The notes under the pieces are model-generated. The model saw nothing but the letters and a program-made list of their open reading frames with translations, did no database searches and was not told the origin of the DNA. A stretch of 64,000 nucleotides of DNA from Phytoseiulus persimilis (lineage: Eukaryota; Arthropoda; Arachnida; Mesostigmata; Phytoseiidae), in the NCBI GenBank assembly GCA_037576195.1, contig CM075103.1:7874001-7938000 (forward strand). Direction: 5' to 3'. Both the position numbers and the translations under genes were made by a program. This document shows positions 36,731 through 49,900 of the stretch, piece after piece; within the stretch, counting starts at the first letter, position 1; each line of letters begins with the position of its first letter.

Positions 36731-37143
36731 TGGTACGCGTACGCTGGAGTGTGGTTTTTGTACAACGCGGTGAACGTCCTCTTCTGGCCACCGTTGCCTC
36801 TGCGACACATGTAGGTTTCCGCGGTGATATGATTCCCATGAAGATCACTGAGGATTCGGAAAACATCGATTTGATGGAAGACCAGGATAGATGAAGGGAG
36901 GAACCACTGGGACTTTCAGATTCGCATATTGTGGTTCCGATCACGGACACGGGGGTTGAAGAACAAAACAATCCTTACATTATCGCAAACCCGGCTGCCA
37001 TCGCTGATGAACCTCGAATCGACGTCAAATACTTCTGCAGGTCTCTCTGGGAACCGTTCCTCTCCTATGGAACATTGTTCATACGTCGCCCCCGGGAGCC
37101 TCGCCCACTCGATCAAAACGACCGCAACCCAAAAAGTTCTTGA
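36731..37143 (+). other. Coding-like open stretch interrupted once, unrecognised
   Basis: One frame stays open over about 137 codons with a single interruption, and its translation looks protein-like (for example PYIIANPAAIADEPRID and KYFCRSLWEPFLSYG). I cannot place it in a family. It starts about 500 bp past the right end of the palindromic element and shows no relation to it. Confidence 0.2.
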
Positions 37144-38469
37144 GATTTATCTGACTCGGTCTCTTATCAGATTTTGGAGAAGAAAAATGATCACAGGTTG
37201 TCTGAGAAAGTTTTCTCCTCATCTGGCAGAGAGCTTTGGAGCGTTAGTTGACTTTCTGGTCTCGGTTCTGATGCGCTGACAGTGATTTATTCGACATCAC
37301 TCAGGCTAGCATCATTTTCTGCCAGCGGTACGGTGGAACATATTCAGAATGTCATGAACGCTGTGAAACACTCCTCCCAACAGAAACTCACGTCCCACTC
37401 TTCGGTCGTAAACCACGCAATCAATCGAAGCTGGTGAGGTGTCCGGTTGGTTTGAGCGAACAGCAGGACGTGCGAAGCTATATTGAATTCGTTCACGGGG
37501 CGAGAGATATGGGTTTTATTCCGGAAAGTTTGTCTTCGAGAAGGTTCTTAGAGCTGCCATAGTTTTCGGGCTTGTGTCGGTGGCAAAAGCGGGGCCAACG
37601 CCCTTAGGCCGACATTCGGTATCTGAGTTTCGCCCAAGAGATCTATGAGGCCCACTGCCAGCGGTCAGAGAGGGGGTTGAAAACAAGTGCTGACCTCGAT
37701 TCAAGTTTCTGAAGCATTCGACCGCTAGCTCGTGTGACTTATGCTTCATCGCACAAACTGGGAGGTGCAGAGCGCCATGTGTAACTAACACGCAATGAAT
37801 CTGTTATACTTATGCTTCATCGCATCGTCCGCCGATTTTACCGTTTGAAGGGAGATTCGGAAACCGTTATTCGAGAACCTAGTGGACCAATCTTGATCCA
37901 AGGCCGACCGAGCTCCAACCCTGCTCTGAGGCATGAGCCATCACGTGACCGCCGACCCCTCAGTGGAGCATGAGAGGTAGAAGAAATGTAGATGGCGTGC
38001 GCTAATTTCGAGTAAGCAACGAGGAACATAATCACTCATATGTTGGGCTCCATGGGTTTGTCCATTTTTGCAGTTTCCATTAGTCTCATTCGTTGTCTCT
38101 TTGATTCGTTCGTTCGTTCATTCTTCACTGGTCCCAGGACTCCGTTGTATGCCTGTCGCCATCATCGTCGTCGGCCTAGCCGATACATTGCTAAGTGCAG
38201 CACGAACATGTGCGCCATAGAGCGAGCGCATTCACAATTCCCCTCGGAGCTCTACGGATCCCGGCTCGACGACACGCCTCCACTCTTACAAAGCTTTTGA
38301 TTTCAAGATGGGCTCGCGTTTCTCAAAGAGCTCTTCCCCGCTAAGCTTGCACGTTCGCGAGTCTGTTCCGCTAATCTCAGGAGTGTAACGCTCATAATTT
38401 GTGCCTCCCTCCTCTTAACTCATCCAAGCCCCCGCCCCTGCTCCCGTCTAAAGTTGATCTCTCGATTAA

Positions 38470-39129
38470 TCAGGACATCGTCTGAGCCACCTGAGCTGCA
38501 CTTGATGACGAGGAATGTCCCGGTTGGGGCTCTGCACTTGCTTCCCCGAGACAGAGCTGCCGGGGCTCGAGTCGAGGAATATTTTGCAAAGGTCTCGGTT
38601 CGAGTTCTCGGCCGAGCTTGCTGACCTCGGTGCCGGTAAGCGGCGAAGCAATTAGATTTTTGCAATGGAAAGGCACCGGTTGAGTGCTCCAGTGGTCCCA
38701 GGAGAAGAGAGTCGGACGCGTGCGGAGAAGGCAAGAATGAAGAGAAGAGCAAACCTTGGCTTGATTTCGATTGTGGCCAAGTGCTCGTTGGCCGCAGTCA
38801 TTCCATTGCCCGAGCATCGATGGCCGGCCGAGCATTGTGGATATTCGATCATAACTCTTTATGAGTGACCAATACGAACGTGAGCGGTCGTCGAAGCTCT
38901 TCATCCTCCCCCCCCTCTTGCTCTCGTTCTCCCCGAGGAACCCTACAGGAGATACAGAACCAAGAGCGAGAGGGGCTCGCGAGGCGACCGCAGACCGGCA
39001 GCTAGCAACGCTGTGAGAGTGCAAGGAGTAACGCGGCCTTTGTGGCGGGCCCTTCGGTATCTGGCGCCCATGCGGGAAGCCACATGCTCTGTGATTCGAT
39101 TCAGGCTGGTGCGGGCCGGCGCATCCCAC
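38470..39129 (-). other. 219-codon open frame, unrecognised
   Basis: A long minus-strand frame in a GC-richer stretch, Ser/Arg/Pro-rich with no recognisable domain, membrane segment or repeat. Length alone is borderline for chance at this composition. Confidence 0.12.
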
Positions 39130-39707
39130 CGGGGAACTCCTCCGCTAGTAGGGAATACGGGGTAATTGGTTCACCACTCCGGAGTCCGTCTGTGGCTCTT
39201 TCTGCTGAGTAGCTGGGGCTCCCGGCAACTTTCTTGTCAGGCAGAAAGTCGGGCCGGCCGGCTGGCTGGCTGCCCGCCGAAAGTCGTCCCGCGATCGAGT
39301 CGGGCATTCATGAGAGGTTTACGTGGGCGTGATTCTGTTCCAAACATGCAAGCCTTCGGACTTCGCTTGTACCGAATGGTCTGCCACGAGCACTCGATGT
39401 CTGCTCCGATAAGTCGGCTCGGACCGCAAGACGCCATTGAGAGAAACGTCGTCCGCTCTCAAGAGCATTCGAGGGAAACGAGTGGAGACGGATCCACTTT
39501 GCGTTCGGTGCTCTGACCCCGGTTGAAAAATCGGCTGAGAAAGTCGAGGATTCGATCGAGAACACCCAAAATCTTCTCAAACGCGTGGCCCTGTAATTGA
39601 GAGCGTTACAGGATCGAACGCCTCGATCAATGTTGTACTCCTCTCCGCGTCATTATCGAATTGTCGCGGTCCACAGTCCGGCTCCGAAGCTGTTGCTGCT
39701 GGCGACG

Positions 39708-39750
39708 TCGTTATTGTTGTTGTTGTGGTCGTCGTCGTCGTCGTCGTCGC
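39708..39750 (+). repeat. Trinucleotide repeat (GTT then GTC)
   Basis: Several GTT units run into seven GTC units (39728-39749). On the + strand this falls in a frame giving a Leu-rich then Ser-rich stretch; on the minus strand it gives poly-Thr. Either is expected of a microsatellite and does not show a gene. Confidence 0.9.
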
Positions 39751-40870
39751 CACTACAGTCTCGGGCCTCGTTGTTGGTAATAGTGGAGGCTGCAGCAACA
39801 TCGACAATACCGCCAACAACTGCGACTGAGGAGGACTTCAGCTACACTGCTGGTGGCGTTATTGTACATCTGTTGTCGCTCAGAGCAGCCAATTGTCCAT
39901 TGTGTTTGCAAGCTGCAGCGTATCGATCAAGTCCAGCAACGGTAGGAGCCAGTGGCGTCGTTCATGTTTCTTCTTTCTGTTTGTCGTTTTCAGTGTTGTT
40001 CGCTGAAGGCAATAACGTAAGCCGCTTCGACTCGCCGGCCGAGTCCTGTAGTCAACTGAGCAGCCAGACCTCACCGCTAATAAGTACGTCTGATATGAGA
40101 GCAGATGGCCTTGCGGCGAACGAGTAACGGAGAATTCGTCGAGTCGGGCCTCAGTATTTCATGTTGGTAAGTCGGCTCCCTGTCACTCTCCAGTCGGTCC
40201 CTTTCGTGAGGCCATTGTGGGCTCGGCTAGCTACAAGTCAGAGCAATAGCTGTGCCTCGATCCTTCGAGAGGCTGCGTCCCGATCGTAACAGCTCGTCCG
40301 TTGTTTCTCGCTAAATGCGACTCAATAACGCGGATGGAGGCGGCCGCGACGACATGGGAGGTCGAGAGAACCTTTCCGCTCGCTCGCCCGCCCGCCGTTG
40401 CCTAAGCCAAGCAACGGAGCGATTGACCCCGCTCGGATCATGATGCTAGTGCCGCTGCTGATGACAGATGCCGGAGATCAGCTCACCCGGTCAACGTCAA
40501 ACAAATGGAAGGCAAGACAGGTCCAAGACCCAAACACAGCGAGGCAAGACACGGAGAGTCCGTTGTCACCTCTGAGCCATGGCGTCAGCAACGATGCAGC
40601 AAGAGCGCCGAGTCGCTTATTCCTTCCAACCTGCTCCGCTCATTCTGGCGACTTCTCCGACTACTCGCAACCTTGGCTGGATCGGCAGGCTGGTTGGAGG
40701 AAGAGACGCACGACGAGCTCCACAAAGACAATTCCGCTGACGCATACGCAGAAATCGTCGATAAAGGAAGGAGAACCGGAAGAAGCACAAGAAAACTATC
40801 TGTCTGAATCGATCGATTATCGTGTGTTCGGATGCATTGGTGGGCGTTACTATTAAGAGACCTGGGGGAA

Positions 40871-40891
40871 GGGGGGGGGGGGGGGGGGGGG
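40871..40891 (+). repeat. Poly(G) tract of 21
   Basis: There are twenty-one consecutive G, preceded by GGGGGAA and followed by TTAGGGG. This could form a G-quadruplex and is prone to length error in sequencing. Other long G/C runs lie at 275-286 (G12), 22895-22906 (G12) and 42784-42794 (C11). Confidence 0.95.
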
Positions 40892-40949
40892 TTAGGGGTC
40901 CTCTATGTCCTGCAAATTCTACGATTGCCATCCTTGGATATGAGGACGA

Positions 40950-41381
40950 TCAGGTCAGGGAAGACCGAGCCCATCGAGTACGATTAACAGCCAAATTCAC
41001 TCCCTGAGATTTCCGACGTGACCGAGAGGGGATGTGCCCGATCGCGTGGAGCTCAATGCTTGAGAGGATGAGAGATCCTGGTATGATCTGCTCGAACGTA
41101 ACGGAATCGAAGGGACTTTCCGCGCAGCAGCATTGCTGGTGGGAGCTCAGCGAGATCCTCTCGTTGTGAAGCATCTGAAGGAGCTCGAATCTATCACGGA
41201 TTTTGATGGATATTCTCCCCGAACATCGGAGCTCCGAGCCAGCGAAGTTTCCATTCGTAGAATGAACTGAGAGCCACACGTGCTCGAGCATGATGATGTA
41301 ATTCATCAACATGCACCACTCGAGGTTCTGCTGTGACAGTGGAGGTCCGATATCTATCATCCGAAAATCTATCATCATCAT
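40950..41381 (-). other. 143-codon open frame, coding-like composition, unrecognised
   Basis: The minus-strand translation has a balanced composition (for example LEWCMLMNYIIMLEHVWLS) and includes a QQCCCAES segment, but no domain I recognise. No matched splice signals were established. Confidence 0.15.
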
Positions 41382-44300
41382 CCCGCGACCTAGAAACTCA
41401 TGGAATTGGAGTAGATTGGGATAGATATCTCAACGAGACGGTCTCTACCTTTCAATTTTACAGCAAATGTTCTCAGACGTTCCAGTGGTTGGTAGGCTAA
41501 GGCACGGACATGCGAACAAGCCAGACGGTTCGTTGGCTGGGCCCCATCGCAAAGTCACGGAATTCCTCCGGCCACGCCCAGCGCCCGCGTTCACAATGCA
41601 CTGCTTCTTGGAAAATGACAATTAAACGCAGCGGCAGCGCCGCGCATGAATGTACGTTCGGTAAAAATGTTGCTGGGGGATGAAATGGGCGTACAAAACC
41701 CTCAAGCTTGGAACCTTTGGAGAGGAGCTTTCTGGGAACGAAAGGAAACTCTCCGGGAGCCTTCAAACACACAGAGAAGGTCATGGAGGCCTCTGAACCG
41801 GAACCACATCAAACTCAATGACTTTGGAACGCAACGTGTGCGTACGGAGCATCGTACGTGTACACAGCTTGGCAGTTCACTGTAGTTTCCCATGACGATA
41901 CCTCAAATTGTAATGGTGTAGGTAGTTCGCCTGCAGCCTTTCCATGTTTCCTACCTTGACAAGGATTCGGTACTCCTAGGGCAGAAGAGACATCACTCCG
42001 GTCGGACGGCGACATCAGTCTCGTATGCCCCGCAGATTACAAGAATCCTAACGGAACTGCTTCGATGATCCAATCATTTGATAGAAATGTCCATGAAGAC
42101 CTCTCCGAAGACTCCTTACCCGAGAAATCGATGAATGCTCACAGCTTCGATATCTGGAAGATGAGCGGCATGATTTGCGACAACCGCTGGACGTTCTGCA
42201 CGTGAATCGGCATGATGGATTCGAGAGTTGGAGTGAACCTCGTCCACATAGAGAACACGACTTCAGCGAGTTACGACTCCGTTCATTCAGGATAGGTGGG
42301 AAATGGTGATCTTCCGGGAGATTGAAACGACAATCAAACAGTATGAAATCAGATCGATGTAAACGTCTTACTGCGAGAACGAGATTGTCCAAACTCTGTT
42401 TGCACTTGCATGCCGCACCGATCGTGGAGATCTAGGGCTAGATCAGGCTCCTTACTATTCGCGAGGCGCCTCACCGGCTCCACAATACGCGATGAATCGG
42501 TATTCGCCCGGCTCTCAGCAAGGAGGGCTGCGAGTGAACAAGCGGACGAGATAGAGCTCTGAGCAACTCCTCGTACCCTATAATGATCGACAAAACAACA
42601 GGATACCCGATACCTTACCCGGATTACGACGGCATACTCGCATTCTCCCCACCTCCACTGGCACCGCCACTGGTTGCTCCCTAGTCCCCCGCTCCCGGCC
42701 GCCGCAACAGCAGCTTCCCGATCCGAGCGCGTTGCGCCTTATCCCCGCTCTTTTTCTTCTCTCCAATCACCCTCGCCCCGGTGCCCCCCCCCCCAGGAGC
42801 TCCACTCGAGGTTCCCCGATCCAGGCCCCGTCCTCGTCGATCTAACGCGGAACACGGACAGCACAGACCAGGTCCTGCTCGGCCCGGCAACGCATAGAAG
42901 AAGCCAGGAGCCCCACCTCGCCTCCAAGAGTTGGAACGAGCAGGTCACAACTCGAGCTGGTCCGGTGGCGATTCGCCATTATGGCGCATTTTGGAGAGGA
43001 ACAGCAGACATTCGTCCGACCGTCAACTCGATATAGAAGAGCTTCATGCAGAGGCAAGGATTAGGCCATTGAGGAAGGAGCGAGGGAGAGATCCTCGGCG
43101 AAAGACTCGAGGATCAAGCACAATTACTCGCTAAATTGTTCCGGAGGGCACTGAATGGCTGGCTGACTGCGGCTTTCTGTGTTTTACAATCGGCTGAGCA
43201 ACGCCGAGTGACCGATCGAAATTGGAAGAACAAGCAGGCAGGAGGAAGACAGCGGCTCAGCGAGGAATTCAAACCACGTTGCTCTCGTTGTAAGTCTCAT
43301 TTCATGTTTCTCCTCGTCTCCGTCCGAGTTTTACGATGGAATTTCCGAGAAAGCATCGTTGGCGGGCATGCGCGTTGAATGCAACGGGCAGAACTGCCCC
43401 GAACGACCTGGACTTTTAACCAAATGAATCAGGCGACGGCGGAACACGACGCTCGTTCAGGGCCACATCTGATAACTCGGGTTTTCTTGGGGGGAACTCC
43501 GGCAATACTATCAGCTCGAGATGCCGTGAGGCGAGGGAGCTAACTCCCCATTGGATGGCTTATCGTGACCAGGGGGCTTCTTTGTCTGAGATCAGAGCAA
43601 TATTTATACCGAAATTTGAACGAATGTTCGCCCGGGAAACATTCCTTTCTGGAACAGAAACTCAAATTCCGCTCCAGGGATATTGTCCGCGGCGGTGGTA
43701 CTGACCTAGCAGACGGAGAAAGGTACTCGTAACCCACCTTCGGGCAACGGCGGATTCATCGCGCGATATCCAGATGACGGAAATCAATGGATAAACATTT
43801 CGGATATCAAAGTGATGGCGAGCAACCAGTCGCAGGGAGCAGTTGACGAGTTTGCCCCAGACTCTGATCGACTCCAGCAGAAATGAATCTTCCGATGAAT
43901 TTTTATTCCGGTATCCATGCCGCAAACTGATGCATGCGAGCGTCGATCTAGTGCCGCAGCAGATGGACGAACAAATGAACAGAGGGACGCGGAAACTAGG
44001 GAGGAAAAACAAAATGAACGTCTCGTGAACGCCATTTTCGAGCAGATCACTGCTGATTCGCATTTTGGATCCCTTCTTGAAGATGGATGCTTCATTAAGA
44101 ACCCCTCGAACGACCGATCAGAACGAGCCGACGATGCTTTGAATGACTCTGAGAGCGCAGGGCGCCCACTTCACCAGCGCATCACTACCGTCACCAGCAG
44201 CCAAAGCAGCTTGAGCAACAGCAGACATTCTTAAGTATCGTTAAAGCACTATCTCCAGTTCGAGAGGAGCAAAATAAGAGGAGGGGTGATAGAAGACGAA

Positions 44301-45510
44301 GTGAAGCGGGAGCGGGCCAGCAAAAACCGAGCAGACCCCGCAAGGCTGCGGGAGAAACGGAGGAGCGTTTGGCGCAGGGGGAGAACAGGGAGACGAGGCG
44401 AGTTCAGTGATCTGAGGAGAGGAGGGGAGGGGGTTGGGATGAAGCACAAAAAAGACCGGAGGCGTAGAAAAAGAGGCGCCCAATAAAGGTTCAGAGCGTC
44501 TGTATTCAGAGGAATATCTGGCATGGATGCCAGTCCCGATTCGCTGGTCGGCGATCGTGCGGCTGTTTGGATTTTCGTACACCTCGGAGTCGGGAGCGCT
44601 GTGGTGACGCTAGCTTCGTGTGCGGCCGTAGCTTGGTCTCGGGGATAAATCAGGGAGGCGATCCGTATCGTTAGCCGGCAAGGGCCGGACGAAACTCATG
44701 GATTGAGCAACGATGTCGGATAATAGAATGATACGTCAGGTATTACGAGGAGGTCTGTCACACGTTACTACACACTCGGTACCGCAAATCGATTCGACCC
44801 ACTTTCACTGGTCCAATCACAGCTGTTCTATTTCAAATTCATTCAGGACCCGGTCAGCTCCTATGACATTTTTGAAATCAGGGATGACTCGTGGGTCCGG
44901 AGCGAGATGCGAGGGACCCTTGGTTTCCCGGGAATCGTTCTCAGCGGGAAAAGACCTCCAAGACGCAAATTCCGATCCATGAGCGGATATCGTTGATGCC
45001 TTATGTTTTTTTTCTTCTAATCACTTCTCAAAAAATCGCCTCATACTTGGTGGAAACTCAACGAGTTCTGATCCAATCCAATATCCCCCGAGGCCACTTC
45101 CGGAATGCTGGTCAGAGCCTGCGTACATTTTGGATAAGATTGGATTTGTTGAAATCAGCCCGGAGTGAGCGGGTCAAACCGGGCAGAAGTGTGATGTAAA
45201 TAGTCATTTTGAAAAAAAAAATGCCGCTGAAGATGAATATGACGGGAAAAATCAACAACGCCGGGAGCCAAAAGAACGGGATCCACATCGGATGAGAGAG
45301 AAAAAACGCCCGAATGAGAAATGGAAATCAACGTTGGGATCGAGAAGGAGGTCCGGCGATGCAGAGGGAAACTATCGGGAACGCGAACAAAAGCCGAAGG
45401 TAGTCGGAGGTGCAGTGGTCCGAGTTGACTCACTTCCCCAGACGCGAGAAAGCGAACAACGCCGTTCGTTGATGAAGTACTGGCGTTCTTCGTCCGAAGA
45501 AAATCGCCTT

Positions 45511-46329
45511 TCAATGAAGATTTGCATCGGTGCTGACGAGGCAGGGCCGGCAGAACGCGCACTCGCTCCTCTCTCTTTGTTGTACCCTCGGACAATGTTT
45601 CAAGCAACCGCAACACTGTCTTTCTTGGCAAGCTCCCTGTTGCCGCACTTGTCGTGTCTCGTACAAGCACAAAAACTCGTGATTTTTCGGAGAAGTCCTC
45701 TCGCTTGCGGCGATTATCACCGAGTCTGCTCTCATCCGTTCTGTCACTTCGTCTCCCTCGTTTTTTGCGATCGCCACGGTTGTTTTCTCCCGAACCCGTT
45801 GCTCCTCATCCTTCCCATCTCGCTCTCGGATAGCCTCCTGCCATTCTCTTCCTAATTGGCGCAGCGCTTCTCTAGCTTCAGCTGTCCCTGGCATTTTCAT
45901 CGAGGCCATGATTGTTGCCAATGTTGTTTTCGCCGTCAAAGTCGACGCAGCTGGGACTTGTCCCGCGCTGTTAAGGGTTGCATTGCTCCCTCGGGAAAGC
46001 ATGCCAGTGTCGAACGAGACAGGGGATTGAAAAGCTGGGGAGGGGGAACCGGAGATAGATTCGGCGCAGAATCGGGGAAACAAGAAAATCCTCAGCGAGA
46101 ACGTCGTAGCTGCGAACGGGGCAATGACAAACGCATGAGGTCCCAAATCTACCCACTGCTGGCCACGCCCGTCAATCGTGCAAGCGAGAAACCCGAGCCA
46201 GCGGGTGAGCGACCGTCCGAGCGAAAAACAGCCAGCAACCGCAAACGGCCCTCGAGTCGGAGATAAAATTTCAGTCCAAATGACGTCCATCTTTTGTTTG
46301 GCAATTGAATACGAACAAAGTTGCGTCAC
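45511..46329 (-). other. 272-codon open frame, charged, possible exon, unrecognised
   Basis: This minus-strand frame carries a charged helical segment (EAREALRQLGREWQEAIRER, then further Glu/Lys-rich sequence) with coiled-coil character. It ends in a cysteine-rich part (CCGCLKHCP, CAFCRPC). Two other frames, 45155-45670 on the minus strand and 45292-45855 on the + strand, are also unusually open, so the region is stop-poor overall, which weakens the case. No known zinc-binding pattern is matched. It may be an exon, a decayed element, or a compositional effect. Confidence 0.25.
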
Positions 46330-46505
46330 AAGATTCGAACAGGCTCCTGACCGCTGGGAGTTCGCCCCCGAGTCACTGCGTCTATAATAAAGCGTAAAAC
46401 TTGGAGAGAGTAAAATCGAATGTTTGTTTTGATCAGATTATTCTCGCTCACCCCCCAGAATTCGAGTTTCGTCGACAACAGCTGTGAACTTCTCAAAGCT
46501 CAAGG

Positions 46506-46910
46506 ATGGACGTCCGTGATCCGAGAGGATTCGAAGCTTCCAGCGCTACATCATTGCTCGCTCTTCATCTCGACGGATTTTTTGATCTCGGACAGCCTTC
46601 AAACCTTTTTTGTAATTACATCGGAGAGCAGGTTCGAGAAGACTTTATCGCGGAATTAGCCGAACCGCGCCACGATGTCGACCCAAGCTAGGGAGTCGGA
46701 GGGAATCTCAATGCCTCATGTTTGAGTCGGAGTCGAGGATGGATATCTCCCGGTGATTATTCAGTCATAGAAGTCATCCCATGGGAGGAACTTTCGGGGC
46801 TCACGGAGCTCATGATGGAACGGATGAAGAAACTACGAATGAATCAAATTGTGGGAGCGGCAGAATTGAATCAACGAGCTCTGTGCCATCGCCCGAGCCA
46901 GAACTGACTC
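46506..46910 (+). other. Open frame with one stop and a recurring (V/I)IP(W/A)EEL motif
   Basis: One frame is open from 46506 to ~46907 apart from a stop at 46689-46691, with protein-like segments (YIGEQVREDFIAELAE and VIPWEELSGLTELMMERMKK). A related motif, IIPAEELPL, occurs at about 46996-47030 in another frame. This may be a small duplicated segment of a decayed gene or element; no family is recognised. Confidence 0.18.
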
Positions 46911-49900
46911 TGTGTCTCCCATACCGCTAACGCTTTCCCCGATGGATCAGTCCTGAAGAATTCAGGAGGTGACCAGGTCGCGATCATCTCCCGTTGGAGA
47001 TAATCCCCGCCGAGGAGCTTCCCCTTGAGCGCGAATCGTATCCCATCAAAGTTGTGGAGGGAAGAACACCGAGGAGAGGAGGATTCAACGGAGGCAAAGC
47101 AATGACAGCGGCCTCCCAGTTCGACGCTCTACCATGTATATCAATGCGTACCACCGTATCCCGTCGGGCAGAGGAATTTCACAAAGGAAACACCTCCGGC
47201 TAACTTGAACCGTCCGAAAGCTCATCTCGGAGGGATGATGCACACCGTGAACGTGAAATTACGATGCGTCCCTCCGAAGCTCCCCCGTGGGCCGTGCAAT
47301 CGTGATTCTTGCGAAAATGTCCCGTTTGGACGTTGACACGCTGTTGCAGGAGGCTTTCATCAGGTTGCTTTGGTAGGAGGAGGTGCGAAGAGAGGAAAAA
47401 CAGAGCCATTCGACCGTCTTAGGTGCGATCGAACTCGCCTGTTAATTGCCCCATTTGAGAAACGGAAGAGTGGTCACAGAGAGCGGGGGACCTTTTTATA
47501 CGTTGAGGAATCAGGAAGTAAATTATAGGGGGCTACGAACGGGAGCAGCAGAAGCGTGCCGGGTGAGCTCGCTGACTTACAGGATGAGAGAGGGGGTTGG
47601 ATGGAGCCCGAAGGCGACCGGGTTCCGCGGGTTTCGCGCGGGCTCTAGAAGAGGGTCCCACAGGGAAGCTGGTGGGAATCCGGGTCTTGGAGGCGGAAGA
47701 GAGGGGGAGAGGCGCTCGTATGAGGATCGCTTCATTAAAGCCCCATTTTGTTCCGGTGTCACCGCGCTTTCCGCACCCTCCTGATTGATGCTATTTAAAA
47801 CGAACAAATTAATTTCCCATCCCGTCTGCTCGTCTCGGCTTTCGTTTGCTGCCGCGCCGTTCCCACTGTTCCGATTGCGGCCGCAAACACTGCTGCCTCC
47901 ACTCCGGGAGCGAGCACGGGTTTGTTTTTCGTCCGCGCGACACCCGCAGTCGATTCAGGCATTCAAACTGCTCGCACAGTCATTCGAGCGAATAGAGAGA
48001 ATTCCGTTGCGCCGCGGTTCCACGTTTCAAGCTCACTCCGAGTTTCACAGGTGTCCTTGCCAGAACGAGGCCAAGAGGCGGCCACTCCTCACGGGGGACC
48101 CGTTGAGCCAATGGCTCGAGTTCGAGCTCCATCTTCTTTGGCCGCTCTTTTGGCGCTTGCTCTGGTTCGATCTCGTGAAAACCTCTCAACGTCATTGTTC
48201 GTAGTTTCGTCGCATTCTGTCTGTCTCTGAGCTACTCTCTCATTCCCTCCCGTTCAGTCTCTCCCTCTTTCACGCGACGAACCCACCGTTCGAATTCTCC
48301 TCCTCGGAATGTCCTTCCAGCGGGTCGGAGCGACCGCCGTAAGATTGGACGCGGTCTGACGCTGTTCAGGTGCCGATGGCGTCGGCAGGGGATGGCCCGG
48401 CCCTCTCAGCCGCTATCGCATCACGTATCTGCGACTTGTTTAGAACATGGCCACCTCTTGGCAACTCTGTGCTCAAGCGTCCGATGCCCATCCGGGGCTT
48501 CCGGGGAAGAGGTGCGCTCATGAAGGTCTGGAAGGTCTCAGCAAGGTCGGGAAGCGCAGAGGGGAGAAGAGGACAAGGCCTGGGCGCCTGTAACGCTGAG
48601 ACGCATAGAATGTCGTCATAAATCGCCTCGCACTCGCACTTTATGAACCTTTCTCCTGTAGGCAGCACTAGAAGAACGGGAGCTCCGCGATTGCCCGTTC
48701 TCCTGGATGCTCGCCCCTGCTGCCTGGGCTCCCTGGTTTGTTGAACTCGACGAACGAGACTCGAGGGCTGTGGACTCTGACCCGCTGCGAACAGGGTGCG
48801 GGCAAACGGGCGAGGCCGAGTTACAGGGCTTATGGTCTGTTAAGCTAAGCTGGCATACATCTCGTCGCGAGGCCTGTTGCCGCTCCAACTGCAGCTAAAC
48901 ACACTAAACGTACGACAGACGTGCTATAAATGTCTGCTTTATATCCGTCGTCTACCGCCGATACTCGTCGCTGTCGACGCCGATAAAGCGCTCGCCGGCG
49001 GCTGCACCGACTGTTCAGGCTGGTGCTCATCCCCGAGTCGCCACTGCCGAGAGCTGCGTCCCCGCGGATTCCACTCTTCTCCTTTCGGGCGATGCTCCAG
49101 CGACGAATTTCTTGGTTCTTCGTTCGGAATCGAGCGATCGATGCCGCAAATTCGGGTCGCATTTTCTTCCAGTCCTCGACCACATGAGGGCGGGGTCACT
49201 GAGCTCCATCGCTGAGTGGATGGCCCAGTTGAGCTCCAACGGATACAATAATAGCGAGCATCGCGACCATCTGCTACGAACGGGCGCAACAACACCGCTC
49301 CGCGAGGATATCAGCGACGCAGCCAGGAGCAAAACGGAGAATAGGACCACCGATCACACGGGTCCAGCCGAGCATCCGCCCGATCGTCCGCGCAACCAAC
49401 GCCACATTGTTGAAGTGTGCTCTCGCTGCCCGTCCGATCTCTATCAGTTTCTTCCCTCTCTTTCTGTCAAGCTAATGGTCAACTTCGTGTCATTTGATAC
49501 TCTCAGGCCTTTGTTGTTTATCGAGGCCAGCCTACGCTGTTGCTGCGTCCGCTATCGAGCGACGAACCGCAGTGTGGCGGTGCGAGTGTCCTACGGCTAT
49601 CCGTAGCCTACTTCCATCGGCATTTTTTTACTCGCCTTTTTATACAAGGTCCACCTGCCTCTAGTCGCGCTCCCATTGTCGTCGTCCCCGCTCCAATCTT
49701 CATGCACCTCCTCCCTTATCCCTCTCTACGCGCGGGTGATGTCAATGTACGGAAACCACGAACATGGGTTGTTCCATTGTTTCCAGTCGACGATTCCCCC
49801 AGATGTACTGAGATTAGTTCTCCTCCCTTTTCCCGGCAACGCACGCGGACGGCCAGCGGAGCCTCGGGTTGGATTCACGACTGCGGGAAAAAATTCTCGG

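Larger units (their letters stand above)
37144..45154. other. No supported gene; GC-richer with microsatellites and G/C runs
   Basis: Contains the GTC repeat, the poly(G) and poly(C) runs, and a purine-rich + strand stretch at about 44270-44490. A 176-codon + frame at 39597-40127 has a Leu-rich then Ser-rich segment caused by the trinucleotide repeat. No promoter or exon could be defended. Confidence 0.5.

Noticed and set aside
39597-40127. Secreted protein with a Leu-rich signal peptide
   Set aside because: The Leu/Ser run is produced by the trinucleotide repeat, and no domain follows.
47655-47690. RT-like VPQGS segment
   Set aside because: It is not followed by the expected LSP or LLF block and has no ADD motif downstream.
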